A program made the position numbers and the translations under genes. Of a stretch of 64,000 nt of DNA, positions 32,828-42,438 are shown in pieces (within the stretch, counting starts at the first letter, position 1; every line of letters begins with the position of its first letter). This DNA is from Streptomyces cavernicola. Lineage in GTDB: Bacteria; Actinomycetota; Actinomycetes; Streptomycetales; Streptomycetaceae. The notes below the pieces were generated by a model. That model made no database searches and had not been told where the DNA came from. It worked only from the letters and a program-made list of their open reading frames with translations. Location of the stretch: NCBI RefSeq assembly GCF_029968035.1, contig NZ_JASCIQ010000019.1:1-64000 (forward strand), given 5' to 3'.

Positions 32828-33011
32828 CGGCGTGACCGGTGTGCTGGAAGCGGATGGTCCGGCTCATCATGCCGCTGGATCCGGCTCAGTCGAACCCCTG
32901 GACGAGCCAACCCCCGCTGTTGTGGGCCGGATCACGCCCCTCACGTCACACCTGGGCACGGCAGCATCACGGGCCGCGAACGCGGACGCGAGGGCGCGCT
33001 GCGAGCCGGCC

Positions 33012-33120
33012 AACCCCCAGGACCCGAACCCGGAACCCGAACCCCGGAACCCGAACCCCGGAACCAGAACCCCGGAACCAGAACCCCAGGACCCGAACCC
33101 CGGACAGCCAACCCCAGCCC
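33012..33120. repeat. 14-bp minisatellite, about seven units
   Basis: Units begin at 33012, 33027, 33040, 33054, 33068, 33082 and 33096, all of the type AACCCCGGAACCMG with 13-15 bp length. It lies in the 342-bp gap between phoD (ends 33170) and the FAD protein start, where I see no gene. The FAD gene promoter must be close by. Confidence 0.85.
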
Positions 33121-33169
33121 CCTCAGGTCGAGATGGCCCCGGGCGGGCGTGCCCAGACGGTCGGGGCGG

Positions 33170-34867
<1,698 letters not shown>

Positions 34868-34991
34868 GTGTGATCACTCTCCTCCGTCGCCCCGTACGGT
34901 ACGGAACGACGGAGGGGAGTGGCGAGGTTCCGCCTGTTGCAGCTCAGCAACCGTTCGAGCAGGCGGGTCCGCGGCCGTTTCGGTGGCCGTT

Positions 34992-35678
34992 TCAGCAGCC
35001 GTTGAGGATGCCCTCCAGGGCCTGCTTCTCGGCGGAGTCCACGGTCATGTCGTAGTGGTGCTTCACGTCCACCCACATCCGGGCGTACATGCAGTGGTAC
35101 GAGGACGTGGGCGGCAGCCACTCCGCGGGGTCCTGGTCGCCCTTGGACTGGTTGACGTTGTCGGTGACGGCGATCAGCTGCGGCCGGGTCAGGTCGTTGG
35201 CGAAGCCCTCGCGCGCGTCCGTGGTCCAGGAGCTCGCGCCGGACTTCCAGGCCTCGGAGAGCGGGACGACATGGTCGATGTCGACGTCGGACGCGGCGGT
35301 CCAGGTCTCGCCGTCGTACTCGGAGAACCAACTCCCGGACGTGGCCGCGCAGCTGGAGTCCTGCTCGACGTTCTCGCCGTCGCGCTTCAGGACGACCTCG
35401 CGGGTGTTGCAGGCGCCCTCCTGGGTGCTCCAGTGCGGGAACTTCTCCCGGCTGTAGCCGTCCGACGACCCCTCGGCCTCCTCGGTCAGCTCGCCCAGGT
35501 ACGTACGGGCCGTGGCCGCGTCGACCGGGGTGGGCGGGGCGGCCTGCGCGGGCGTGCCGGTCAGCAGCGCGGTGGCCGTGACGAGGCCCGCGGCCGAGGC
35601 GAGCACGGCGATCCGGCGGGGGCTGAGGAGAGGGCTGCGGTGCGCGGCGGTGCGTCGACGCGCGTAGACACCTGACAT
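34992..35678 (-). CDS. Secreted HNH family nuclease
   Basis: The 228-residue protein starts at ATG behind AGGGAG. A basic N-terminus and signal peptide (LASAAGLVTATALLTGTPAQ) end near APPTPVDA. The mature part holds DVDIDHVVPLSEAWKSG, the HNH/DUF1524 core with the catalytic D-H dyad, followed by the Asn (LTRPQLIAVTDNVNQSKGDQ) and a His further on. Two cysteine pairs suggest extracellular disulphides. It should cut DNA or RNA outside the cell, perhaps for nutrient scavenging. The C-terminal codons adjoin a small GGCCGTTTC repeat. Confidence 0.92.
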   Translation of the reverse strand: MSGVYARRRTAAHRSPLLSPRRIAVLASAAGLVTATALLTGTPAQAAPPTPVDAATARTYLGELTEEAEGSSDGYSREKFPHWSTQEGACNTREVVLKRDGENVEQDSSCAATSGSWFSEYDGETWTAASDVDIDHVVPLSEAWKSGASSWTTDAREGFANDLTRPQLIAVTDNVNQSKGDQDPAEWLPPTSSYHCMYARMWVDVKHHYDMTVDSAEKQALEGILNGC

Positions 35679-35918
35679 GCGAACTCCCTTGAGGTGGGGG
35701 GATGTTGGCCGGTTCGGGCCAATCCATGGCAGCGCTCCGGGGTTGCCGTGGGGTGAGCGCCGAGTGACAGGGTCCCGTCAATGGCGCGCACACATCAAGA
35801 GTTCCGCCGGATCGTCACCGAGGCGTGCCCGTACGGGAGTTGGGGCATCACGGGACGTTTCATCGGATGACGGACGGGCTCGGAGCCGAGGCCGGGAGGG
35901 GAGGGGTCCCGTAGGCTG
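35679..35918. other. Divergent intergenic region, HNH nuclease / TMEM165
   Basis: No gene is supported in this 240-bp stretch. It contains CCCGTACGGG (35828-35837), a perfect 10-bp palindrome, and must hold the promoters of both flanking genes. The riboswitch described next follows directly. Confidence 0.45.
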
Positions 35919-35974
35919 GAGGGGCGCAAGGGGAACGGCCCGGCGTGACGGCCGTGGGCGAGACCTTCGTGCCC
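35919..35974 (+). ncRNA. Probable yybP-ykoY (manganese) riboswitch
   Basis: CAAGG-GGAACGGC and GGCGAGA-CCTTCG reproduce the two conserved internal loops that dock in the Mn2+ riboswitch (compare AAAGGGGAGUAGC and GAGCGAGACCUU). AAGG/CCTT closes P1, and GCCC/GGGC with CGGC/GCCG arms are in between. This is a short actinobacterial-type version. It precedes a TMEM165/GDT1 gene, one of the best known partners of this riboswitch. The SD (GAGGAACC) lies 10 bp after the element. Confidence 0.65.
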
Positions 35975-35990
35975 GACCGATTGAGGAACC

Positions 35991-36572
35991 TTGATCAGCT
36001 TCAGCGTCACGGCGCTCGTGTTCGGCGTCGTCCTCCTCGCCGAACTCCCCGACAAGACGGCGCTCGCCGGGCTCGTCCTCGGCACCCGCTACCGCGCCTC
36101 GTACGTCTTCGCCGGGGTCGCCGCCGCGTTCCTGGTGCACGTCGCGCTCGCCATCGCGGCCGGCAGCGTCCTCACGCTGCTGCCCAACCGGATCGTCCAG
36201 GCGCTCACCGGCGTGCTCTTCCTCGGCGGCGCGCTGATCCTCCTGATGAAGAAGGACGAGGACGAGCAGCGCCTCAGGCAGCCCGAGAACCAGGGCTTCT
36301 GGAAGGTCTCGCGCGCCGGCTTCATGATCGTCCTGGTCGCCGAGTTCGGCGATCTCACGCAGATCATGACGGCCAACCTCGCCGCCCGCTACGACGATCC
36401 GCTCTCGGTCGGCCTCGGCGCGGTGCTCGCGCTCTGGACGGTGGCGGGGCTCAGCATCCTCGGCGGCCAGGCGCTGATGAAACGCGTACCGTTGCAGCTC
36501 GTCACCAAGGTCGCCGCGATCGTGATGCTGGTCCTCGCCGGAATCAGTCTGTACGAGGCCGTAGCGCCCTGA
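35991..36572 (+). CDS. TMEM165/GDT1 (UPF0016) manganese/calcium exporter
   Basis: The 193-residue membrane protein has the duplicated UPF0016 motif: LLAELPDKTALAGLVLG (~15-31) and VLVAEFGDLTQIMTANL (~112-128). The Glu-x-Gly/Pro-Asp-Lys/Arg-Thr/Ser core lines the ion path. Six to seven helices are seen with a charged cytosolic loop (MKKDEDEQRLRQPENQ). The family moves Mn2+ or Ca2+ out of the cytosol in exchange for protons. It starts at TTG 35991, 5 nt after GAGGAACC. The upstream riboswitch suggests induction by manganese. Confidence 0.9.
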   Translation: MISFSVTALVFGVVLLAELPDKTALAGLVLGTRYRASYVFAGVAAAFLVHVALAIAAGSVLTLLPNRIVQALTGVLFLGGALILLMKKDEDEQRLRQPENQGFWKVSRAGFMIVLVAEFGDLTQIMTANLAARYDDPLSVGLGAVLALWTVAGLSILGGQALMKRVPLQLVTKVAAIVMLVLAGISLYEAVAP

Positions 36573-36802
36573 CCTGCGCCGACGCCAGCCTCGGCAGGGT
36601 TGCGGAGGCGGGTGAGAGGTGGGTGCGGGCCGGAATCAGGCAGGCCGGTGGCGTACTGCGTCCCTCGTTTTGTATCGTGTAGGAACAAAGTGGTTCCCGC
36701 CTGTTCTCCCTGACCGGCGGGCGGGGCCCTTTGGATCTCTTTCCTCCCCTTTGGGGCTTCCTAGCCTTAGGGGCTTCCATCGCCCCGCTCAGGAGCATGC
36801 TG

Positions 36803-37480
36803 ATGCCCGCCACCCCCACCGCCGTTCTGACCGCCCGCGCGCTGCTGCTCGACATGGACGGCACGCTGGTCAACTCCGACGCCGTGGTGGAGCGCTGCTG
36901 GCGGCGCTGGTCCGAGCGGCACGGCCTGGACTTCGACGAGGTCATCAAGGTCGTCCACGGCCGCCAGGGCTACGCCTCCATGGCCGTGCTCCTGCCCGAC
37001 CGCCCGATGGCCGAGAACCACGCGGAGAACCGCGAGATGCTCGCCGCGGAGACCGCCGACGTCGAAGGCGTCGTCCCGATCGGCGGCGCCCCCGCGTTCA
37101 TGGCCTCCCTCGCCGCCCTGCCGCACGCCCTGGTCACCTCGGCCGACAGCGCGCTCGCCGAGGCCCGCATGGGCGCGGCCGGACTCGGCATGCCCCTGGT
37201 CCAGGTCACCGCCGAGTCCGTGGGCGCGAGCAAGCCGGACCCCGAGGGCTTCCTGAAGGGCGCCGCCGAACTGGGCGTCGACCCCGCCGACTGCCTCGTC
37301 TTCGAGGACTCCGAGGCCGGAATCGCCGCAGGCCGCGCGGCCGGCATGCGCGTCGTCGGCGTCGGCCCGCGCGCCGCCGCCTACGGCCCCGACGCGCACG
37401 TCATGGACCTGCGCCAGATCGCGGTGGAGTCGGCCGAGGACGGGTCGGGGGCGCTGCGGGTCAGCGTGTACGCGGCCTGA
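36803..37480 (+). CDS. HAD family sugar-phosphatase-like protein
   Basis: The protein has 225 residues from ATG 36803, which has AGGAG 7 nt upstream. ATG 36797 is too close to it. Motif I is LLLDMDGTLVNSD, with a cap (HGRQGYASMAVLLPD), motif II VTSAD, and motifs III/IV SKPDPEGF and VFEDSEAGIAAGRAAG. It fits the beta-phosphoglucomutase/DOG-phosphatase (GPP-like) subfamily, which dephosphorylates small sugar phosphates. The substrate is not predictable. Its 230-bp upstream region has a GGAAC-N6-GTTCC inverted repeat (36682-36697) that may be regulatory. Confidence 0.9.
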   Translation: MPATPTAVLTARALLLDMDGTLVNSDAVVERCWRRWSERHGLDFDEVIKVVHGRQGYASMAVLLPDRPMAENHAENREMLAAETADVEGVVPIGGAPAFMASLAALPHALVTSADSALAEARMGAAGLGMPLVQVTAESVGASKPDPEGFLKGAAELGVDPADCLVFEDSEAGIAAGRAAGMRVVGVGPRAAAYGPDAHVMDLRQIAVESAEDGSGALRVSVYAA

Positions 37481-37547
37481 AGCCGAGCCCGATCCGGGGC
37501 CGTACGCGGGAAGGGAACCCCGATCCCCGGTCCGTGATCCCGGTCCG

Positions 37548-38495
37548 TCAGCGGGGAGTCCCTGTCTCTGAATCCGTCGACTCCGTCGGTTCCGGTGGCT
37601 CCTCCGTCTCCGCCTCCAGCGCCCTGCGCGTAGCCGGGCCGTACACGCCCTGCGGGTCGCCCTCGACCCCCTCCGCGTACTGGTAGCGCGCCACCGCCTC
37701 CTCGACGAGCGCGTCGTAACTCCCGTGCTCCGGGCCCGCGTAGACGTACCGCTGCCTGAGCCGGTCCTGCAGCTCGCGCACCTCCGGGCCCTCGTCGCCC
37801 GCCCGCAGGACCGGCGGCGCGGGCGACCTGGGCGTGCCGATCGAGCCGCTCGCGGTGACGGTGGGCGGGGCCGACGTGACGGGCGCGGTCCGCGTGGGCG
37901 TCCCCGAGCGCGTCGGCCGCTGTGCCGCGGACCGCGAGGCGGTGGCCGCGGCCTTCGGCGCATCGGACGGGGTGCCCGTAAGCGCTGGAGCCTCTGTCGT
38001 CGTACGGGGCGTGGCCGGGGTCGTGACGGGGTGGTCGGGGAGCGCGTGCTCCTGGTCGGGCTCGCCGGAGAACAGGCCCGTCGCCACGGCCGTCACGAGC
38101 ACCACGGCCACGGCCGCGCCCCCGGCGGCGAGCAGCGCGGCACGGCGGGGGCGGCGCCGCTGCACGGTCGCCGGGACCTCGCCCGCTGCGGCCTCTCGCA
38201 CCAGGGTCTCGTCCGCCGGGCGGGGTACGGGCGCGGGGCGCGGTGCGGGGTGGGGCGAGGGGCGGGGCGCGTACGACGGGTCCGCAGGGGCGTCCTCGGC
38301 GGTGCCCGGAGCGTCCGGCGCGTCCGGCAGGGACACGTAGGGCCGCAGCCGCAGCAGGTCGAAGTCCTCGGCGGCGGCCGCGTCCGCGCTGCGGGCCTCG
38401 CGCAGCGCGTCGGCCGCGCGTTGAGTGCAGCCGCAGGCCGGGCCGCCGTCCGCGGTCCGCGGCGTACCGCACTGCGGGCAGGTGCGAGCGCTCAC
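37548..38495 (-). CDS. Zinc-ribbon, membrane-anchored peptidoglycan-binding protein
   Basis: The 315-residue protein starts at GTG after GGAGGGG. The N-terminus has ARTCPQCGTPRTADGG and CGCTQRA, a zinc-ribbon-like pair in the cytosol. One membrane helix (AALLAAGGAAVAVVLVTAVA, ~120-145) follows, then a long Pro/Thr/Ala linker. The C-terminal PG_binding_1 domain (~235-300; GDEGPEVRELQDRLRQRYVY) faces outside. The layout links cytosol to cell wall. The linker is low-complexity and Pro/Thr-rich. It resembles actinobacterial 'peptidoglycan-binding protein' genes with unknown roles. Confidence 0.85.
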   Translation of the reverse strand: MSARTCPQCGTPRTADGGPACGCTQRAADALREARSADAAAAEDFDLLRLRPYVSLPDAPDAPGTAEDAPADPSYAPRPSPHPAPRPAPVPRPADETLVREAAAGEVPATVQRRRPRRAALLAAGGAAVAVVLVTAVATGLFSGEPDQEHALPDHPVTTPATPRTTTEAPALTGTPSDAPKAAATASRSAAQRPTRSGTPTRTAPVTSAPPTVTASGSIGTPRSPAPPVLRAGDEGPEVRELQDRLRQRYVYAGPEHGSYDALVEEAVARYQYAEGVEGDPQGVYGPATRRALEAETEEPPEPTESTDSETGTPR

Positions 38496-38697
38496 CGTAG
38501 GGTCCCCTCCCCTGGAGCCCCCGTGCTTGGGGAGCCGGGGGCGATTATGCAGGGCTCCGGCCGTGCGGCCCATGGCGTTCCGGCCACTCGACAGGCCATA
38601 ACCGGCCGAACCGACCACGATGGGAGGGTGCGGCGGGGCCCGGACGGGGGCTCGCCCCCGGCGGCGGCCTGCCTCAGGGCGGCCTGAGGAGGCGTCG

Positions 38698-40755
38698 ATG
38701 ACGACGACGGACCAAGGGGGCGGCGCCCTCCCGGCGGCACCCGGCAAGCAGGGCCAGGGGAGCGTGCTCGTGTCCATCGGTGCGCTGCTGCTCGGCATGC
38801 TGCTCGCCGCGCTCGACCAGACCATCGTGTCCACCGCGCTGCCGACCATCGTCAGCGAACTCGGCGGCATGAAGCACCTGTCCTGGGTCGTCACCGCGTA
38901 CATGCTGGCCTCGACCGCCGCCACCCCGCTCTGGGGCAAGCTCGGCGACCAGTTCGGGCGGAAGAAGCTCTTCCAGACCGCGATCGTGATCTTCCTGATC
39001 GGCTCCGCGCTGTGCGGCATGGCGCAGAACATGCCGCAGCTCATCGGCTTCCGCGCCCTGCAGGGCCTCGGCGGCGGCGGACTGATGGTGCTGTCCATGG
39101 CAATCGTCGGCGACCTCGTCCCGCCGCGCGAACGCGGCAAGTACCAGGGCCTGTTCGGGGCCGTCTTCGGCGCGACGAGCGTGCTCGGACCGCTGCTCGG
39201 CGGGCTCTTCGTCGACCACCTCTCCTGGCGCTGGGTGTTCTACGTCAACCTGCCCATCGGCGTCGTCGCGCTCCTCGTGATCGCCGCCGCACTGCACATC
39301 CCGGTGCGCTCGCAGCCGCACGTCATCGACTACCTGGGCACGTTCCTGATCGCCTCCGCCGCCACCTGCCTGGTCCTCGTCGCCTCCCTCGGCGGTACCA
39401 CCTGGGCCTGGGGCTCGGCGCAGATCATCGGTCTCGCGGTGCTCGCCGCAGTGCTGCTCGTCGCGTTCGTCGCGGCCGAGCGCAGGGCGGCGGAGCCGGT
39501 GCTTCCGCTGAAGCTGTTCCGGATCCGCACGTTCACGCTCTCCGCCGTGATCAGCTTCGTCGTCGGCTTCGCGATGTTCGGCGCGATGACCTACCTGCCG
39601 ACGTTCCTGCAGGTCGTGCACGGGGTCTCGCCGACCATGTCGGGCGTCCACATGCTGCCGATGGTGCTCGGCCTGCTGCTCTCGTCCACGGCCTCCGGCC
39701 AGATCGTCAGCCGCACCGGGCGCTGGAAGGTCTTCCCGGTCCTCGGCACCGCCGTCACCGCGCTCGGCCTGCTGCTCCTGCACCAGCTCAAGGAGACCAG
39801 CTCGACCTTCGAGATGAGCGCCTACTTCTTCGTCTTCGGCCTCGGCCTCGGCCTGGTCATGCAGGTCCTCGTCCTGATCGTGCAGAACGCTGTCTCGTAC
39901 GAGGACCTGGGCGTCGCCACCTCGGGCGCCACCTTCTTCCGCTCCATCGGCGCCTCCTTCGGCGTCGCGATCTTCGGCACGATCTTCGCGAACCGCCTCC
40001 AGTCCAAGCTCACCACCGCCTTCGCGGGCCAGAACGTGCCGCCCGGAACGGCCGGGGCGCTGGAGGCCGACCCGCGCGTGATGCAGCAACTGCCGCCCGA
40101 CGTCCGCCCGTTGGCCCTGAACGCCTACTCGTCGGCGATCACCGACGTCTTCCTGTACGCCGCGCCGGTCGCCCTCGTCGCGTTCTGCCTCTCCTGGCTG
40201 CTCAAGGAGGACCGGCTGCGCGGCTCGGTCACCGCGCCGGAGATCACCGAGACCCTGGCCAGCAACCCCGTCGAGCGGTCCTCGCACGACGAGGTGGCGC
40301 GCGCCCTCTCGGTCCTCGGCACCCGCGAGGGCCGCAAGGAGGTCTACGAGAAGATCACCGCGCGTGCCGGGTACGACCTGCTCCCGGCGGCGAGCTGGCT
40401 GCTCCTGCGCATCCAGCGGCACGGGTTCGTGGAGCCGGCCAGGCTCGCCGAGCACAGCGTCGTACCGCTGCCCGTGGTGCAGGCCGCCGCCCGGCAGGTG
40501 GAGGAGCGGCGCCTGGCCCGCCGGGAAGGCGTCGCCCTGGTCCTGACCGACTCCGGGCGCGAGGTCGCGGGCCGTCTCGCCAAGGCCCGCGAGGCGTCCC
40601 TGGCCGAGCTGCTCGGCGACTGGTGGGGCCGGGACCGCCCCACCGACCTGGCCGTCCTCATCGAGGAGCTCAACGCGGAACTGTGCGGCTCCGACAGCGA
40701 GCGCCCGCACGACGGGGCGATGAGGGGCGCCGAGCGGCAGCGGGCGGGGCGGTGA
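38698..40755 (+). CDS. DHA2 MFS transporter with C-terminal winged-helix domain
   Basis: The 685-residue protein starts at ATG after GAGGAGG. Residues 1-~505 form a 14-TM DHA2 pump (ALDQTIVSTALPTI in TM1, LGDQFGRKKLFQTAIV motif A, GPLLGGLFVDHLSWRW). Residues ~540-660 are soluble and read as a MarR-like winged helix: LPAASWLLLRIQRHGFVEPA, VQAAARQVEERRLARR, VALVLTDSGREVAG. This layout, a drug pump fused to a DNA-binding-type domain, is known in actinobacteria but its role is unclear. A sensor function is possible. It may export antibiotics. Confidence 0.9.
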   Translation: MTTTDQGGGALPAAPGKQGQGSVLVSIGALLLGMLLAALDQTIVSTALPTIVSELGGMKHLSWVVTAYMLASTAATPLWGKLGDQFGRKKLFQTAIVIFLIGSALCGMAQNMPQLIGFRALQGLGGGGLMVLSMAIVGDLVPPRERGKYQGLFGAVFGATSVLGPLLGGLFVDHLSWRWVFYVNLPIGVVALLVIAAALHIPVRSQPHVIDYLGTFLIASAATCLVLVASLGGTTWAWGSAQIIGLAVLAAVLLVAFVAAERRAAEPVLPLKLFRIRTFTLSAVISFVVGFAMFGAMTYLPTFLQVVHGVSPTMSGVHMLPMVLGLLLSSTASGQIVSRTGRWKVFPVLGTAVTALGLLLLHQLKETSSTFEMSAYFFVFGLGLGLVMQVLVLIVQNAVSYEDLGVATSGATFFRSIGASFGVAIFGTIFANRLQSKLTTAFAGQNVPPGTAGALEADPRVMQQLPPDVRPLALNAYSSAITDVFLYAAPVALVAFCLSWLLKEDRLRGSVTAPEITETLASNPVERSSHDEVARALSVLGTREGRKEVYEKITARAGYDLLPAASWLLLRIQRHGFVEPARLAEHSVVPLPVVQAAARQVEERRLARREGVALVLTDSGREVAGRLAKAREASLAELLGDWWGRDRPTDLAVLIEELNAELCGSDSERPHDGAMRGAERQRAGR

Positions 40756-40868
40756 ACGCACCGGTTCCGGCCCGGCTCTTCGCGCGGGACGGCGGCCGCA
40801 CGCGCGCGTAGTGCTGGATTCGCCTGCGCAGTACGGGATTTGAGCGGCGAGTGCTGCGCGAGGCGGGC

Positions 40869-41360
40869 TCAGAGCTTCTTGCCGTACCAGATCTCGCTGT
40901 ACGGGCCCTCGCTGTACGCCGGGATCTCCCGGAAGCCGTGCCGGGCGTACAGGGCGCGGGCCTCCACCAGGTCGAGGCGGGTGTCGAGCACCAGCTCGCG
41001 CGCGCCGGACTCACGCGCGGTCCGCTCGACGGCCGCCATCAGGGCCGAGCCGCCGCCGCTGCCGCGCAGCGAGCCGTCCACGTACACCCGGGTCAGCTCG
41101 GCCCTGCCGGAGCCGAGGAGGCGCAGCCCGGCGCTGGCGGCCGGGACCTCGCCGTACCAGCCGACGAGGAGCGTGCCGCTCGGCGGCGCGAGGTCGGCGC
41201 CGGTCTCGGAGGCGACGCCGCGCTCCAACGCGTCGGGCGGGGTGCGGCGCCCGGTCTCGCGCACGTACCAGCGGTCGCTCACCTCGGTGTAGTACGCGCG
41301 CCAGAGCGCCGCCGCGGTGGCGGAGTCGTACGGCTCGGGCCGGACGGTCCAGGAAGTCAT
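40869..41360 (-). CDS. GNAT family N-acetyltransferase
   Basis: The 163-residue protein starts at MTSWTVRPEPYDSATAAALW. The acetyl-CoA motif RVYVDGSLRGSGGGSALMAA (motif A, RGxGxG/A-like) and DTRLDLVEARALYARHGFRE (motif B) are clear. It transfers acetyl groups to amines of unknown type. No useful neighbours are seen. It is a common short single-domain acetyltransferase of streptomycetes. Confidence 0.9.
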   Translation of the reverse strand: MTSWTVRPEPYDSATAAALWRAYYTEVSDRWYVRETGRRTPPDALERGVASETGADLAPPSGTLLVGWYGEVPAASAGLRLLGSGRAELTRVYVDGSLRGSGGGSALMAAVERTARESGARELVLDTRLDLVEARALYARHGFREIPAYSEGPYSEIWYGKKL

Positions 41361-41451
41361 GGCCCGATGCTCGACCGGCGGCCCGCGCGCGTGCAACGGG
41401 TTTCCGGGGCACGGGTTCCGGGGTGCAGGGAGCGCCCCGGAACCCGTCTGT

Positions 41452-41781
41452 TCAGGCCTTCTTCGGCGGGGCCTGCTGGACGACCTCGAACGTCCACACC
41501 GTGGAGCCGGTCGCCGCGGGCTTCGGGCGCTCGCCGCCCTCGCCGCCGCCACCCTGGTGGGCGGCCTTCATCGGGCCCTCCATCCAGGCCTGGAACGCGG
41601 CCTCGTCGCGCCAGCGCGTGTACACGAGGTACTGGTCGGTGCCCTCCAGCGGCTTCAGGAGCTCGAACCACTCGAAGCCGTCGGCGCTCTCGACGGTGCC
41701 CGCGCGGGAGGCGAAGCGCTTCTCCAGGACCTCGCGCTGCTCCTGCGGCACGGTCAGGGCGTTGATCTTCACGATGCTCAT
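41452..41781 (-). CDS. Antibiotic biosynthesis monooxygenase (ABM) domain protein
   Basis: The 109-residue ferredoxin-like alpha/beta barrel protein begins MSIVKINALTVPQEQREVLE. Strands and helices ASRAGTVESADGFEWFELL and YLVYTRWRDEAAFQAWMEG match ABM proteins, including the Trp pair of the hydrophobic cavity. Related proteins act as heme-degrading enzymes (IsdG-like) or cofactor-free monooxygenases. The conserved His/Asn of IsdG is not obvious here, so the activity is uncertain. Confidence 0.88.
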   Translation of the reverse strand: MSIVKINALTVPQEQREVLEKRFASRAGTVESADGFEWFELLKPLEGTDQYLVYTRWRDEAAFQAWMEGPMKAAHQGGGGEGGERPKPAATGSTVWTFEVVQQAPPKKA

Positions 41782-41947
41782 GGGCCCATCCTGCCGCACG
41801 GGGTTCGGGCGCGCGCACGCGCGTGTGTGCGCCGAGTCACGTACGCGGGGCCCGGCCGCGACCTATCATGCGGCGGCGCGCCTCACCGCGCCTGACCGGA
41901 CGAGCCTCCCGACTCCCGGGCGGACACCGCGACTTGAAGGAGCGTAC

Positions 41948-42340
41948 GTGCTCGAACTCACCATGGCCTCGGTCTCGGCGGAGGACACCGGCGCGACGGC
42001 CGGCATGCTCATGGCCGACGAGGACAGCGCTCCGGGCGCTGTGCTGCGGGTCGGCCGCGACGGCGCCGTCTGCCGGCTCGTACCGCCCGAGGACTGGCTG
42101 TTCGTGTCCCGCGCCCACTTGGAGTTCCGCTGCGGCCCGGACCTGGCGTGGGGCGTGACGTGGCTGAAGGGCTCGCACCCGGACCCGTCCTCGCGGGTCC
42201 GCCTCGTCACCGACGGCGGCACGCTCGACCTGCCGTACGGCGGGACCGAGCCGCTGCCCGCGGGCGGGTCCGGCGAAGTGATCATCGAGGACCGGACGAG
42301 CCCGCGCAGCGTGAACGTGGGGTTCCACCACGAGGCGTAG
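41948..42340 (+). CDS. FHA-domain-like small protein
   Basis: The 130-residue protein starts at GTG after GAAGGAG. LRVGRDGAVCRLVPPEDWLF, then SRAHLEF, show the Gly-Arg and Ser-Arg-x-His elements of forkhead-associated domains, which bind phosphothreonine. The usual Asn in the following loop is not obvious, so binding ability is uncertain. The body is all beta, with no signal or membrane segment. It lies 98 bp before the serpin gene, same strand, perhaps co-transcribed. Confidence 0.75.
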   Translation: MLELTMASVSAEDTGATAGMLMADEDSAPGAVLRVGRDGAVCRLVPPEDWLFVSRAHLEFRCGPDLAWGVTWLKGSHPDPSSRVRLVTDGGTLDLPYGGTEPLPAGGSGEVIIEDRTSPRSVNVGFHHEA

Positions 42341-42438
42341 GGCGCTGCGACCCAACTCCGGCCGGGCCGACGGTGATTGTCAGTGGTCGCTCGCATACTT
42401 GGTCGCACAAGTCGTCGACGGCGAACGGGGGATGACTC

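Noticed and set aside
38674..40761. 695-residue minus-strand open frame opposite the MFS pump
   Set aside because: Composition is Glu/Gly/Arg/His-rich without a fold, typical of reverse-complement transporter genes.
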